Positions 10,569-21,667 of a DNA stretch of 64,000 nucleotides are shown one piece after another. Source of the stretch: Pinguiococcus pyrenoidosus (lineage: Eukaryota > Sar > Pinguiophyceae > Pinguiochrysidales > Pinguiochrysidaceae); assembly GCA_019677205.1 (NCBI GenBank), contig JAAMXY010000665.1, positions 62,001-126,000 of the forward strand, read 5' to 3'. The notes beneath the pieces are model-generated. The model searched no databases and had not been told where the DNA came from. It saw only the letters and a list, made by a program, of their open reading frames with translations. The position numbers were made by a program, and so were the translations under genes. Each line of letters starts with the position of its first letter. Position 1 is the first letter of the stretch.

Positions 10569-11320
10569 CGTGGAGGCGGTTCAGCACGCTGGGGCTGCAG
10601 AGGGGCAGCGGAGCGCCGGCGGATCCGTTCAACGAAAGCGGCTCCCAATTCAGCTGCAAGCTCAAGGTCCACCTCAGTGGCGCTGAAAACAAGAGGCCAG
10701 CGCAGGACAGAGTCGAATCTATACTTTGAAAAGTACCGAATTGTCATATAGGAATGGGAGATAGGGTTGAAAGGTCAGTTCTGTGATTGACACCATTGGC
10801 GGTTTCCACGGCGGCGACGTCAGCTGATGTGCCAGCTCATGGGAGCGGAGCGATGAAAATAATACTGTAGCAATACCTGGAAACCAGGTAATCTGGTAAT
10901 CTGCTGGAGCGATCGAGCGATCGAGCGGAAAATCGAAAAAGCAAGACCTCATTAAAAACTATCAGAAGATATATAGAAAACTACTAAATTATATTATTTT
11001 GAAAGTAACGGATAAAAATCCATTGATTGGCCAAAGCGGACAGCTCTGAACTGTTTTAAGCGCTTGCAAGATCATATTTAAAGAGGACGCCAACTTGGAT
11101 CGATGATTTGAACAACGATTCGGATTTCGGCATTTCGGGACTTCTGATTTGGGTCGATTCCCGCCTTTTGGAAGCCTTCCTTTCTTTCTGGGCTTCGGGG
11201 ATGTCCTGCGTCCGTCTCAGCCACTTGGTGGGGCAGAGAGGTTGGCGGACCTCGTGCAGCGCAGTGAAGTCCTACGGATTTTGGACGGCTGATACGCTTC
11301 ACAGGATTTGAAGGGTGAAC
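10569..11320. other. Divergent intergenic region with AT-rich stretch
   Basis: This interval separates DXS (left) from the four-TM gene (right) and should contain both promoters. Bases about 10940-11090 are AT-rich. Near 10865-10925 there are small direct and inverted repeats (aacctggaaaccaggtaatc; gatcgagcgatcgagcgg). No gene is seen. Confidence 0.4.
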
Positions 11321-12552
11321 ATGTCGACGTCCGAAGAGAGTCCGGCTCGGGAGCGAGGCCGCGACGCCTTCCGCGCGCATCTTCGGCGATCGCGCGCAGG
11401 GGATGTGCCAAACACGGAAGTTGTTGCCGACATCGAGAGCGCACCAGAGAAGCACAAGTCAGAACCTGACGAAGGCGGAGAGGACGCCACCTCTGATGAT
11501 CCACGAGCGGATCGCATCGCAGCGTTCGAGAAGGATGAGGAGCTGCATATTTCCGTAAGTCTGTTTGCATCGTAATACGCAAGCTGAATCCCCACTTCTC
11601 CAACACCTCATTAGACGACCACAGCTATAAATGACGCCCGCCCTTATTTTTCCTCACCAGAGAGTGACGGGTCACACCGGACCTCCGCTGCTTCCAATCC
11701 GCACCTCGGATGGGAGAGGCGTCGGAGCTGCAGTGGCAGATCGCTTCTCGCGCATCGGGATGAAGCACCGCCCACCGAGCGAAGGTACTCAACATGAATG
11801 GCGCATGAATGCTTTGGAAATGCCGGTTGTCGCAAAAAGCCACACACTGACGTCGATCTCTTCCTGAACACCTCAAAAAAACAAAACAAAATGAAATGGA
11901 TAAAAAAAAACAAAGCCACGCTATGGGACGTTGGCAAATCCTTCACGTCCGTCTCGCTGACGAAGCTGCTGCTGATCCTGCTCTTCATCGCGACCTTCAT
12001 CTCGTTGCAGGTGCTGTGCGGCATCAACAAGATCTGCATTGCAGAAGACGACAAAGAGGACCCGGCAACGCCAGTCACCAGGTGAACTCGCTTTTGACAG
12101 ACGCTCAAGGAGCAGAGGGCGCGGGAGCTCATCGCAACGTGGCGAATTGATTCAGGGGAAACGCCGTCGTACCCATCGCGTGCCTGGTGCTTTTCTGTGT
12201 GGTGCCTGTCGGATACTCGCTTGCGGATGCGGACGCGCATCGCCGCGGATTCCACTACCTCAGCGCGGCCATGATGGCCATCGTCTTCATCTTCTTCGTG
12301 AGCGTCACAGCCATCAGCAACAGCGAGGCACAGCGCCGCGACTTTGAAGCAGAAGCGGAGACCGACTGGCCGACGCTGGACGTGAGCGCTACAGCGTTCT
12401 ACGAGTCTCCGGCACGCTTGGCAGACCAGCGCCGAGAGCTCATCGATGATGTCACCATCTGTGCAGCGACGCTCACGGCGCTCTCGGCGCTTTCGATGGT
12501 TGCGACCTTTGCGACCGCATGCTCAAGCGTGCCAGCAGCGTCGTTGATCTAA
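11321..12552 (+). CDS. Predicted four-TM membrane protein with disordered cytosolic N-terminus
   Basis: A phase-consistent model joins 11321..11554, 11661..11784, 11916..12081 and 12156..12552 (306 aa). The N-terminal ~115 residues are polar and acidic. Four hydrophobic segments follow: LTKLLLILLFIATFISLQVL, VVPIACLVLFCVVPVGYSL, AAMMAIVFIFFVSVTAI and ATLTALSALSMVATFATA. I do not recognise the family. The weak point is the acceptor at 11915, which follows an A-rich run and lacks a close pyrimidine tract. The alternative is two genes, 11321..11867 (146 aa) and 11891..12552 starting MKWIKKNK (195 aa), but they would be separated by only 23 nt. The last intron (12082..12155) is good GT-AG. Confidence 0.55.
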
Positions 12553-12805
12553 GTGCACGTGAGAGAGGGAGAGAAGAGATGCTTCCTTGGTGCTTCTTCC
12601 ATTTGGTCCCCCGCTTTCGCTCTCATCTCCGATCCTTCGCTTCGTAGAGACCCAGCAAACGAAGGCGAAGCCCCATCGAGCGACTCAACTTCGACATGTA
12701 AAGGTCAGCCCGACGCCTGCAGTGGCATGGCCCCGCTCAAATCATCCGCCGATATGTGCGCCCGCTAGAACCAGCTCCGCGCACAAGAGGCCCAACGAGG
12801 GCGCC

Positions 12806-15800
12806 ATGAAGCGCGGACGTGGCTATGTGCCATCCGACAGCGACTCGGACGACGAGTACGAGGAGGTGCGGCCAGAAACTCGCGGAAATCTCAACTTCGC
12901 GCCGATTTCACCTGTGGTTTCCCCCGATTGCGCCCTCTCGTCAGGTTGGCGTCGACGGCAAACTTCACGTCCGACGCGGCCGGTCCAACTCGCAGACCGC
13001 CTCCGAGGCTGGCACGCTGCGCGGTGCTTCCGAGAGCGAGGAGGACTCCGTGCCGGCGGCTGCGAGCAAGCGCTTGAGGAGAGGAGCCGTGCTGGACAGC
13101 AGCGGTGAGAGTGGCGATGGGGCGGAACCGGCCGCTGCAGCGCCGCATTCGCGCCGCAAGAGCTCTTTCGACATGGGAGACCTCTCCGGCGGGGATTCCA
13201 GCGCAGACGTGGAGGAGGACGACGTGGAAGAGGAGGAGGAGGCGGACGAGGTTGCAAGCCAAGGCGGCTACCGCACCAGCATCGCGGAGCTGTACCTGAA
13301 CGGGCTTCTCGCGAAGCCCAAGGACCTCGAGAAGCAGGAGCAGGAGCAGGAGCAGGGACAAGCGCAAGTAGACAAGCGGGAGGTCGTCTATGAGAATGCG
13401 GATCCGCAGAAGCTAAGGCGAAGAGGTGCGTGGTGGCCTTTCGGATGGGCGAGAACGTGGCGCTACTTTACCGATGAATCGCTTGTGCAGACACAAGGCA
13501 ACGCAGGAAACCGAAGGGTCCCTCCGCCTTCCAAGCCCTTCGAATGCCCGGCGTCATCAGCCCAAACAATGGTCCGACCTTGCCAGCCGCCAAAGTGACG
13601 CTGGAGAAGCGCACGAAAGACGAGGAGAAGCGGCGGCAGCTGCTGAATCGACTGCATCCGCCGCTGGTGCCATTCTGGCGAGCGGTGCTCTCTGCGACGC
13701 CGCCGGACGTGAACAGCTCTGGCCTGATCATCGCCGAGCGGCCAAGCTACGGCACCCTGCATTGGGAACCGGAAGAGACGGTTGTGGAGGAGGGCAGCGA
13801 CGGCGAGGACGAGTTCGCGCCGACCGTCAACTTCGACAGCCCCGAGGCGTTCGCGAAGATGTATGTCCCGCTCCTGCTCCAGGAGGCTCTGGAGAGCGCC
13901 AAGACGGACATGTCCAGCTTGGCAGACATCACGCTGCACCAGTGGCACCGAGGCTACCGCCGAGATCTGAGCTCCGCGCACAAGGCGAGCAGCCCGTACC
14001 AGAGCGCGAAGCCAACCTTACCTCACGCGCGGGGAAAGATCCTCGCTTGGCAGTTTGTGGAGGCGGGTTCGAATTGCGCGCCGGCTGGAGAGGTGGTGGC
14101 GCTCCTCCTCGCTGTGGAGTCAGGTGGCGGCGTAGCAAACGCCAGCAGAAAGCCCCGCAGCAGTCCCGGAGCGCCGGAGGACGAGCTCTTCTGCTCGGGT
14201 GATCTCATCGCGCTCGCCAAGTGTCCGGACGCTGGGCAGGCCAATGGCGAAGACCGCAACAGCTTCTTGAGAGAAGGGGAGCGCGAGACCGGCGCCATGC
14301 TGGCCATCGTTCAGAACAGTGACATTCCCGTGATGACGCTGCTGTCCCGGCAGAGGGCGGAGTTTCAGAAGGACTTCCTCCACCATGTGGGCGGCGGAAA
14401 CGGCGGCTCTCGACCATCGAATCTGCTCTGCGTGTACATTTCCGTCCAACGACCCGCGTCCGCACACGGTGACCTTCTTCCTCCGATCCGCCTGTCCGAA
14501 CTACGGGCGCTTCTGCAGCCGGCGGACGCCGAAGGCCACGTCGCGGCCCCGTCGCCAGTCTACGCACTGACGCCTTTGGGGTCTATGATAACTGCCGGCC
14601 GAGAGGCGGCCGCGCTGTCCGCGCTGCCACATCTGTGCCATCGCATAAAGAAGGTGCTGCTGCGGCCCCGCGAGGGGGAAGAGCAGAAGGTTGCGGGTGA
14701 GAGCCAGGGAGGCGTCGCTCTTGACGCTCTTGAGCCCCCGCCAGGAGTCTCTCGGGCACAGTGGGAGGCACTGTCGCGCAAGTTCAATCAAGCGCAGCTT
14801 CAGGCCGTCGCGGCCGTGGCACAGCCTTCAAGGTCGGGATTCATGCTTCTTCAAGGACCACCCGGGACTGGAAAGACGAACACCGTGCTCGGCATCTTGA
14901 GCGTCTTTCTGGGTGGCGTGTGTCCAAGACCGATCGTCGACCGAAGCGGACGGCAGGATCGAAGCGCCCCTCCGGCTGAGGCGGCCAGCGGCGCGCGAAT
15001 CACGGTCGGTGCTGCCCTGGCGTCCAAAGGCGGCGCGCTTTCGAAGGCACGCGGGGCGCCGCTTCACCAGGGTGGGGCCCACTTTGGGAGGGGAAGTCCT
15101 CTCACGGTCGCGGCGACCAGCAGGGTGCGCGTTCTTCTCTGTGCGCCGTCAAACGCAGCGGTCGACGAGGTCTGTCTGCGCCTCCTGCGCGAGGGCGTCA
15201 TAGATACAAATGGGAACACGAGGTTCCCTCGCATTGTTCGAGTCGGATCGGGCTCAAGAATCCCGAAGCCTTCGTCCAAAGCAAAGCATGCCGCAGAGGT
15301 CGTTTCCATCCCACGACAGCCATTTGGGGAAGACCTGGAGCAGGATGAAGGCTTGAAGCCGACCTTCTCAGCCGAGGATCTGCTGGTGCTGGGCAGCGTG
15401 ACGTTGGAGTCGTTGGTGGACCGGGAGATGGGGGAAAGCCGAGACGAACGGCGGAAGAGGCGCACGCAGGGCATGCAGAAGGGGCCAAAAGGGCGGCGAG
15501 AGGGGCCGCCCATGTCGGTAGCGGCTGCGCGTCTGAAGGTCCTGCAGGCGGCAGAGATCGTCTGTGCCACCCTCTCTGGGGCGGGCAGCGACCCGCTCAT
15601 AGATGCCGTCTTGGGCGAGGGAGGCAGGAGGGATGAGAAGATGCTGCAGGCCTTCACGTTCGATGCCGTGGTGGTGGACGAAGCCGCCCAGGCCGTAGAA
15701 ACCAGTACTCTGATCCCTCTGCGGTACAACCCGCAGGCTGTGGTGCTTGTCGGTGACCCGGCGCAGCTGCCCGCTACGGTGCTCAGTCGGGAAGCCCAAG

Positions 15801-17326
15801 CCGGCGGTCTCGGTGGGTCCCTCTTCGAGCGGCTGCAAGAAGGTGGTTTCCCACGGTGCTTCTTCTTGGACACGCAGTACCGCATGCATCCCAAGATTGC
15901 GAGGATCGTCAGCTCCATGTTCTACACCGAGAAGGGCCTAAAGACGGCCGAAACGGGCGCGTACCACCCTCCCCCTTGGTTCGACTTCAAGCTCAGCGTC
16001 GTCCCCACCGGCGGCCAGGATGCGAGCAAGCGGGTCAACGTGCGATTCTGGCTGGCGGCCGAGAGCAGGGACCGCAGGAAGGCGGCCGAGGAGGAACCGT
16101 CCGGGCCTCTCGTCTTCCACAACGTCCAGTACGGCACCATGGCTGGAAGCACGGCACCATCTTGCCACGGAAGCTGGACGAACGCCTCCGAAGCAGAGTT
16201 CGTCGTTCGGCTGTACAAACGCCTTGAAGACCTCATGTTCCGCCGGTTCTGGCTGCGCGGAAAGCTGGACGCACCGGCCAGCAAGGCTGCGCACCACGGT
16301 GTGGCGGACGGTCGGATGAGCGGAGAAGGCCAGAGACCCAAGAAACGGATCTCAGACGCGACATCTGCGGAGCTCGCGGCCTTCCAGAAGCTCTGGGCCG
16401 GGCGCGTTGGGATCATCGCTCCCTACCGCGGACAAGCCTTCGAGCTTCGGAAGGGCTTTCGCGAGCGGAACGTGCGCATCCCAGAGGACGTCGAGGTCAG
16501 CACGGTCGATGGCTTCCAGGGCCGAGAGAAGGATCTCATCATTTTGACGACGACTCGGGCACCGCTCGCCTCTCGAGCGCGGTCGGATGCCGCAGGTGTG
16601 GAGATCGACGACGACACCTATCTGCAAGGCATTGGCTTCCTGAAGGACCGCCGCCGACTCAACGTAGCGATCTCCAGAGCCAAGCACAGCCTTTGGATCG
16701 TGGGCCATGCGCATACCTTGACGCAAAACGAGGATTGGGACACGCTGCTCAAAGCGGATGGGATGTGCTTGGTGGACTACACCGATCGGCCCTGGAGTCG
16801 CAGCGACGCCAAGCGACATCCGCCTGGTCCGTCCAAGCAGTCGATGGTCGAAAGACGAGCCCCGTCACCTGCAGACGCGCCGCAAGTGCCTTGGCGTCGC
16901 CCGGGCAATTCTGACGTTGGCGCACTTGCCAGCCTAGAGCCGCCGCAGAGGAGGTCGCGGGCGTCCAGCGTCTCGTCCAGGGTGAGCGATGCGAGCAGTT
17001 CGAATGCAACGATGAAGGGAAAGAAGCGCAAGAAGAAATCGGGCTCTAAGTCGCGCAGCCGATCGCCTAGTCCCAAGAATTTTGCAACAGTTGCCGAGGA
17101 TGATCCTGCTTCAGGCCCGCTCCCAGACAAGCCCGGGGCTGCCGATGGAGAGTCCACATCAGCAGCAGCGACAGGCGGCGATCCGAAGCAGGCCGGCGCC
17201 AACGAGCTGGTCGCAGGTCAGAAAGTGCTGCCGAAGGATGCAACCGCGGCCGCGGCTGCCGTGCTCAGCGCGGGAGCAAAACCTCCCGATGGCAGCAACG
17301 GCGATGTCGAATGCCGGCCAAGCTGA
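12806..17326 (+). CDS. SEN1: Sen1/senataxin-type superfamily 1B RNA-DNA helicase
   Basis: Sen1-family helicases unwind RNA-DNA hybrids and act in transcription termination and R-loop removal in the nucleus. Exons are 12806..12865, 12945..13425 and 13536..17326, giving 1443 aa. Residues 1-180 are acidic and disordered. The helicase core shows Walker A GPPGTGKT (~620), a motif Ia-like CAPSNAAVDEV, Walker B VVDEAAQ (~894), GDPAQLP, QYRMHP (~962), TVDGFQGREKD (~1170) and RRLNVAISRAK (~1219). A Gly/Ala/Arg-rich insert of about 70 residues lies between Walker A and CAPSNA. The C-terminal ~180 residues are basic and Ser-rich with a KKRKKKSGSKSRSRSPSP segment, a likely nuclear localisation signal. 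The Sen1 clade rather than Upf1 or IGHMBP2 is inferred from motif spelling and the lack of a CH zinc domain. Confidence 0.88.
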
Positions 17327-17416
17327 GCGTACAGAAGTGAGCGCCTTCTTTCTATGTCCTCCACTACCTGCTTTCCCTCTGCAGGTGAGACGCACAAGGT
17401 TGTGCTCCACAGCTCA

Positions 17417-18534
17417 TCACAATCCATGCAATTTCCGAAGTGCAGCTCCATTGGGCTGCTCCACAAACACACGAGTTTCCACGAGTTGGTTGTAGTAGAT
17501 GAAGGACAGCAGCTTCTCTGCAAGGGAGCAGGCATCGCCCGTAAGGCACCGAGACCACTGCTACCGAGACCACTGCTACCGAGACCACTGCTACCGAGAC
17601 CACTGCTCCCCAAAATGCAGCGACGAGACTTACCTAGAATGAAGGCGACCACGACAAGTATCGAGAGGTACTGTATCCAGCCGTCGAAGAGCACCTCGCT
17701 GATCTGCGGTGTGTAGCTGACTCTCTCGGTCGGTATCCTCACGGTGATCGTGACGTTGAAGATACGGGCTCCGTCGCCGAGCGCTCCCCCGTTGACGGGC
17801 TGCTCTCGAAGCGTCGGATGCCACAGCAAGTAGGTGGGTGTATACACCATCGTCAGGTTCCGTGCCGCGTACGCCTCCATGATCCTCGAGACGCTCGCCT
17901 GCTCCGCCGACGTGATCCCGGGCGCGTCAAGCAAGGGTTCGTCCTCGTACGGCCTCTCGAAGCCCCCTCTCACGTTCAAGGGGTACGTCTGCCTCAAGCG
18001 AAAGTCGCCATCCACAGTCAGCCCCGCGCCGGGCACCCCTCCCGACGCCTCTACGAAGGCCGCCGCCTCGAAGATCACCCTCGCACGGGTCGACAAGGTG
18101 CTCTGAAAGAAAGCGACCATTTGCACCCAGCGAAGCTCCTCCTCCCTGGCAAGCGGAAGTTGCAAGTTGAGCTCGATGGCCTCGCTGAGTCCGTCCCGAT
18201 TGTCGTCCCTCTCCCGACTTTGCAGCAGGCCGGCCCTGGCTTGGTCCGGCAGCAGCGATGCAACGGCGTTGCTGCTGCTGTAGGCAAGGCTGAAGTCCTG
18301 GCCACCCCTGAAGCCCCCGCCCACCAGGAGCACCTCATAGGTGTAGGCCACCCGAGGCTGCTCGCGGTAGGTGTTCTCCCGCAACCAAAACTCCTCGGTG
18401 GCGCTGTAGGCAACGAAGAAAGGGGTCAGCAGCAGCAGCGCCAGGGTCGCGAGGCCGAAGAGGCTGGACAGGGAGCAGATCGGCGCGACATAGCGCCGCC
18501 TCAGGGGCTCCCGGAACACCTCGACCGTCGCCAT
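17417..18534 (-). CDS. TMEM231: TMEM231, ciliary transition-zone membrane protein
   Basis: TMEM231 is a two-pass protein of the MKS/B9 complex that gates membrane-protein entry at the ciliary transition zone. Exons are 18534..17634 and 17517..17417, giving 333 aa (human about 316). The N-terminus has a membrane segment (LFGLATLALLLLTPFFVAYS) followed by EFWLRENTYREQP, matching the animal FWLKRSSYEEQP block. Further family signatures are DDNRDGLSEAIELNLQLPL, GDFRLRQTYPL, AYAARNLTMVY and the C-terminal membrane segment WIQYLSILVVVAFIL. The second exon supplies EKLLSFIYYNQLVETR, aligning with the animal tail. The intron (17518..17633) contains a 15-bp tandem repeat. The gene converges on the helicase with only 90 nt between stops. 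Confidence 0.93.
17551..17610. repeat. 15-bp tandem repeat, four copies, in TMEM231 intron
   Basis: The unit gagaccactgctacc occurs four times head to tail, the last copy with one change. It lies wholly inside the TMEM231 intron. Confidence 0.95.
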
Positions 18535-18892
18535 ACTCCTGCCAAATCGGCCATGCAGAGCCGGAAATGGCGCGAAAAGCGCCGCGGTGGGGAAAGTAAG
18601 AACAAATTCAAATTCGGTAACTGCCTGAACACGATCCCTTGGCTCTTTGAGAACCCCTTGGGTCTCAGGACAGACGGACATTCCGCCGGGATGGCTGTCG
18701 CCGTGGTGACAGATGTGCAAAATAAGAATATGGCGGCCGAGTGACGGTGCGCCCGCTGTTATCCGAAGGAGGACGGAAACGAGGACGGCTCTGTCCGGAT
18801 CGCTGGAACATCCGTCTGTCCCGCGTGGTCCGCCGCAGGCCTTTGCGCGATTTCGAGCGCCCTTTTTGCCTCCGCCTTCGGACCAGTGCAGC
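18535..18892. other. Divergent promoter region (358 nt)
   Basis: The sequence lies between the TMEM231 start (minus) and the homoserine kinase start (plus). I see no motif that I can name. Confidence 0.4.
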
Positions 18893-20568
18893 ATGCAGTC
18901 GGACAGCAGTCCTCCAGGCGAGCCGGAGATGCCTGCCAGCGAGCCGCCGCTGCCAGAAGCGCCCCCTGCGTTCCGCAAGGTCACGGTGCGCGTTCCGGCC
19001 ACGACGGCCAACATGGGACCTGGCTTTGACTGCCTCGGTGGGTTCGATGCTTCATCAAGATATCGCCGTGGGTGGCTGTAGACGTGGGTTGGAGATGGAG
19101 GAAGGCTTTCCAGGACGAGAAACGGGGTGCGGGAGAACCTGGGTTGCAAAAGCGCAACGAGGACGTCAGCCTCAAGCAGCAGTTGACGCAGCCATGGAGG
19201 GATGGGAGGGGCCGGGGCGAGGGATTCGAATGCCTCTGCGGACTGTTGCTGACTTGGTGACCTAGGTATGGCGTTGGATCTTTGGAGCGAGCTGACGGTG
19301 GAGTACGCCGAGGAGTTTTCCATCACCTACGAAGGAGAGGGGGAAGGGCAGGTACCCCAGCGTCTCCGAACGTTTGCCTCGAAAGCTGGTGTGCTCAGAT
19401 GGATGGTCCATCTGCAGGTGCCCCTGGACGCCACCAACTTGGTGGTGGTGGCCTTGGAAAAGGCCTTCGAGACGGCTGGAAAGGAGGTGCCCACGCTGCA
19501 CTACCACTGCGTGAGCAGGATACCCTTTGCTCGCGGCCTTGGCTCCAGCTCGGCTGCGATCGTGGCGGGGCTCATCGCGGGCTTGGTGCTGGCTGGTCAC
19601 CGACTCGCGGTGAAGGGGTCGGAGGAGCTTCTGCAGCTGGCCGCGAACATCGAAGGTCCGTATTGCGCATGCGATAGGTTTGCAGCTGCCGGCCTCGCGA
19701 GCCTCACGTTCCAAGCCAACCGAAGGGCACCCCGACAACGTCGCTCCGGCGATCTACGGAGGCATCCAGCTGGGAATCCACAACGGAGAGCGATGGGCTT
19801 CGGAGCAGGTTGGTGGAGTAGGAGCAGGATAGCCATTCGTTGCCCGGGGATTGATTGATTGCCGAGGCGGCCGAGCAGGGTGTACTCATGCTGCTTTCGC
19901 CCCAAGGTGCCCTGCCCGCCGGGCCTCCAGTGCATCATGTTCATCCCAGATATGATCGGGAAGACGTCGGACGCCCGCGCGGTGCTCCCGGACATGGTCG
20001 ATCGCCGGGACGCCATCTTCAACATCGGGCGCATCGCCTGGCTCATCAACGCGCTTTCAACCAACAACCTTGATAGCATCAAACGTACGTGGCTTCGGCA
20101 CGCATCGTGTGGCTCCTTTCCCGGCCAATTCGTAATCTGGCTTGCTTCGCAGACGGCTGCGAAGACAAGCTGCACCAGCCCCAACGCGGCAACGCAGTCT
20201 ATCGACATCTTTACCCGCTGATCGAAGCTGCGCGCGAAGCCGGTGCGAAGGGTACCTGGCTGAGCGGCGCGGGTCCGACTGTGATGGCGATCACGTCTGG
20301 ACGTCACGGAGATGTCTTTGCGCAGCAGCTGGAAGAGAGGCGAGACCGGCTCGTTGCCCGCGCAATGGCGGACGCCGCAAAGGGCGTCGAGGTGGATGGA
20401 CAGGTCTGTGTCACCTCTCCAAGTCTGCAGGGGGCGCACGTTAGCGACGTGGAGCTCATGCATCCGTCCACCGAGGGAGAGCCTCAGCAGCAGCAGGAAC
20501 AGCAGCAGCAGAAGTACTCCCTCGTTCGCAACCTAAGCAAGGGAGCTCTCCAGCAAATGTTCTTTTGA
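18893..20568 (+). CDS. thrB: Homoserine kinase (GHMP family)
   Basis: Homoserine kinase phosphorylates L-homoserine with ATP on the route to threonine. Predicted exons are 18893..19037, 19266..19351, 19418..19655, 19726..19808, 19907..20084 and 20153..20568, giving 381 aa. Signatures are [20 protein letters not shown], the phosphate loop RIPFARGLGSSSAA, EGHPDNVAPAIYGG, FIPDMIGKTSDARAVLP and the C-terminal GTWLSGAGPTVMAI. The 66-nt intron 19352..19417 has no in-frame stop. It is called an intron because removing it joins GEGQ directly to VPLDATNLV as in homologues; keeping it would add 22 residues. The first intron is unusually long (228 nt). The N-terminus is acidic and Pro-rich with no signal peptide, so a cytosolic location is inferred. 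A Gln-rich patch precedes the C-terminus. Confidence 0.92.
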
Positions 20569-21667
20569 GTTTATGACGCCGAGCGTAGACCATAGGAGGC
20601 AGACCTTAGGACAAGAGAAAGACTCGCGGGCCTCGGCAAGGATATCGCAAAGAGCAATCCGACCTGAGGGCCCATAGAATCATTCCCCTTTTCATCTTCC
20701 GCTTCGCAGTCCGTTCGCGTCCCACCCCCCAGATCCCATGGCCTTGTCAAGAAGGCCGAAGCGCTGCACTGAGATGATAGCGTTCGGCGCGCTTCGCCAC
20801 TCTCAAGTCGCGATGTTTGTGATGGGAGGACTGGAACGCGAGCTCCAAGGCCAATGCATTTAGGAACTGCGCCACGTTCTCTTTGTGCAGCATATCTCAC
20901 AGACGTTGCGCCAAAATTTGTGCTATTGCGAGGGACGTCTACTTGTGCTTCTTCTCTGTGAAGAGCACATGCCGATTGACCACTGGATCATACTGCGCCG
21001 GTTTTCGTTAGTATCTTCCCACACCTCGAGAGTGCGCACTCCTGTGTGGCGTACCTTTCTCAACGCCATCTTCCTCAGCGATTTTCGCGCATTCTTGGTG
21101 GCTGTATAATAGTATCTTGAAGGCGCAGCGACGCAATTAACGGTGCTTGGGCAAGTAGCGCGAAGTACAGGTGGAGCAAGGGCCGCACAAAGCAGCGCTG
21201 TCTCACCCGGTGCCTGCTGTGCTCACGAGCTTGATAAAGATGCGCTTGTTGACCTTCGCCATCCCAAAGGAAGCCCTAGGCGCGCAGGACGCGCCACTAT
21301 ATCTGAAGCCAAAGGGGTTGTTGTGCGGGAGTGGTGCGCACTCGCTAAACTCCGCTCATATCCGTTTCCTCGAAGTACCTCGGTATCAATTTTTGGAATG
21401 AATATTTTATTATGATTCTGATCTTGATGCTGAAAGCCTCCTGGCAAATTAGGTATATACCGCTTCAATTCCACTAGAAACCGGTATTTAACGTCGAAAG
21501 CTTTCGGTCTCTCTTTCCCTCTCTCTCCCCCAGACTTGAAAGGCTTCGAGCTCTCGCGCGCAGCCCCTCAGCGCTGGTCCGCGCCTCTCATCCTCGAGAG
21601 CCCGAAGCCCAGAAGAAGCAGCGCGCGGCTCGCGCAGCATGGAGCGCTAGAGCGAGCGCCTCTCGCC
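20569..21667. other. Intergenic region (1.1 kb)
   Basis: No coding region or RNA gene is supported. Bases about 21390-21500 are relatively AT-rich, and a C/T-rich tract (21505-21535) lies about 130 nt upstream of the R3H start. Confidence 0.4.

Noticed and set aside
19200-19265. Possible tRNA T-arm-like ggattcgaatgcc in the first homoserine kinase intron.
   Set aside because: No matching acceptor stem, D-arm or anticodon arm could be built around it.
19352-19417. Several introns (19352-19417, 35438-35500, 40883-40957, 46849-46908, 49620-49712, 55634-55732, 50513-50635) are multiples of three without stops, suggesting deliberate alternative isoforms or inteins.
   Set aside because: With about 50 short introns in GC-rich DNA, roughly one third are multiples of three and many of those lack stops by chance, so the number seen is about what is expected. 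Homologues lack the extra residues in the cases I could judge.
12806-20568. Sen1 helicase, TMEM231 and homoserine kinase as a functional cluster.
   Set aside because: The genes are on different strands, act in different compartments and share no pathway; proximity looks incidental.
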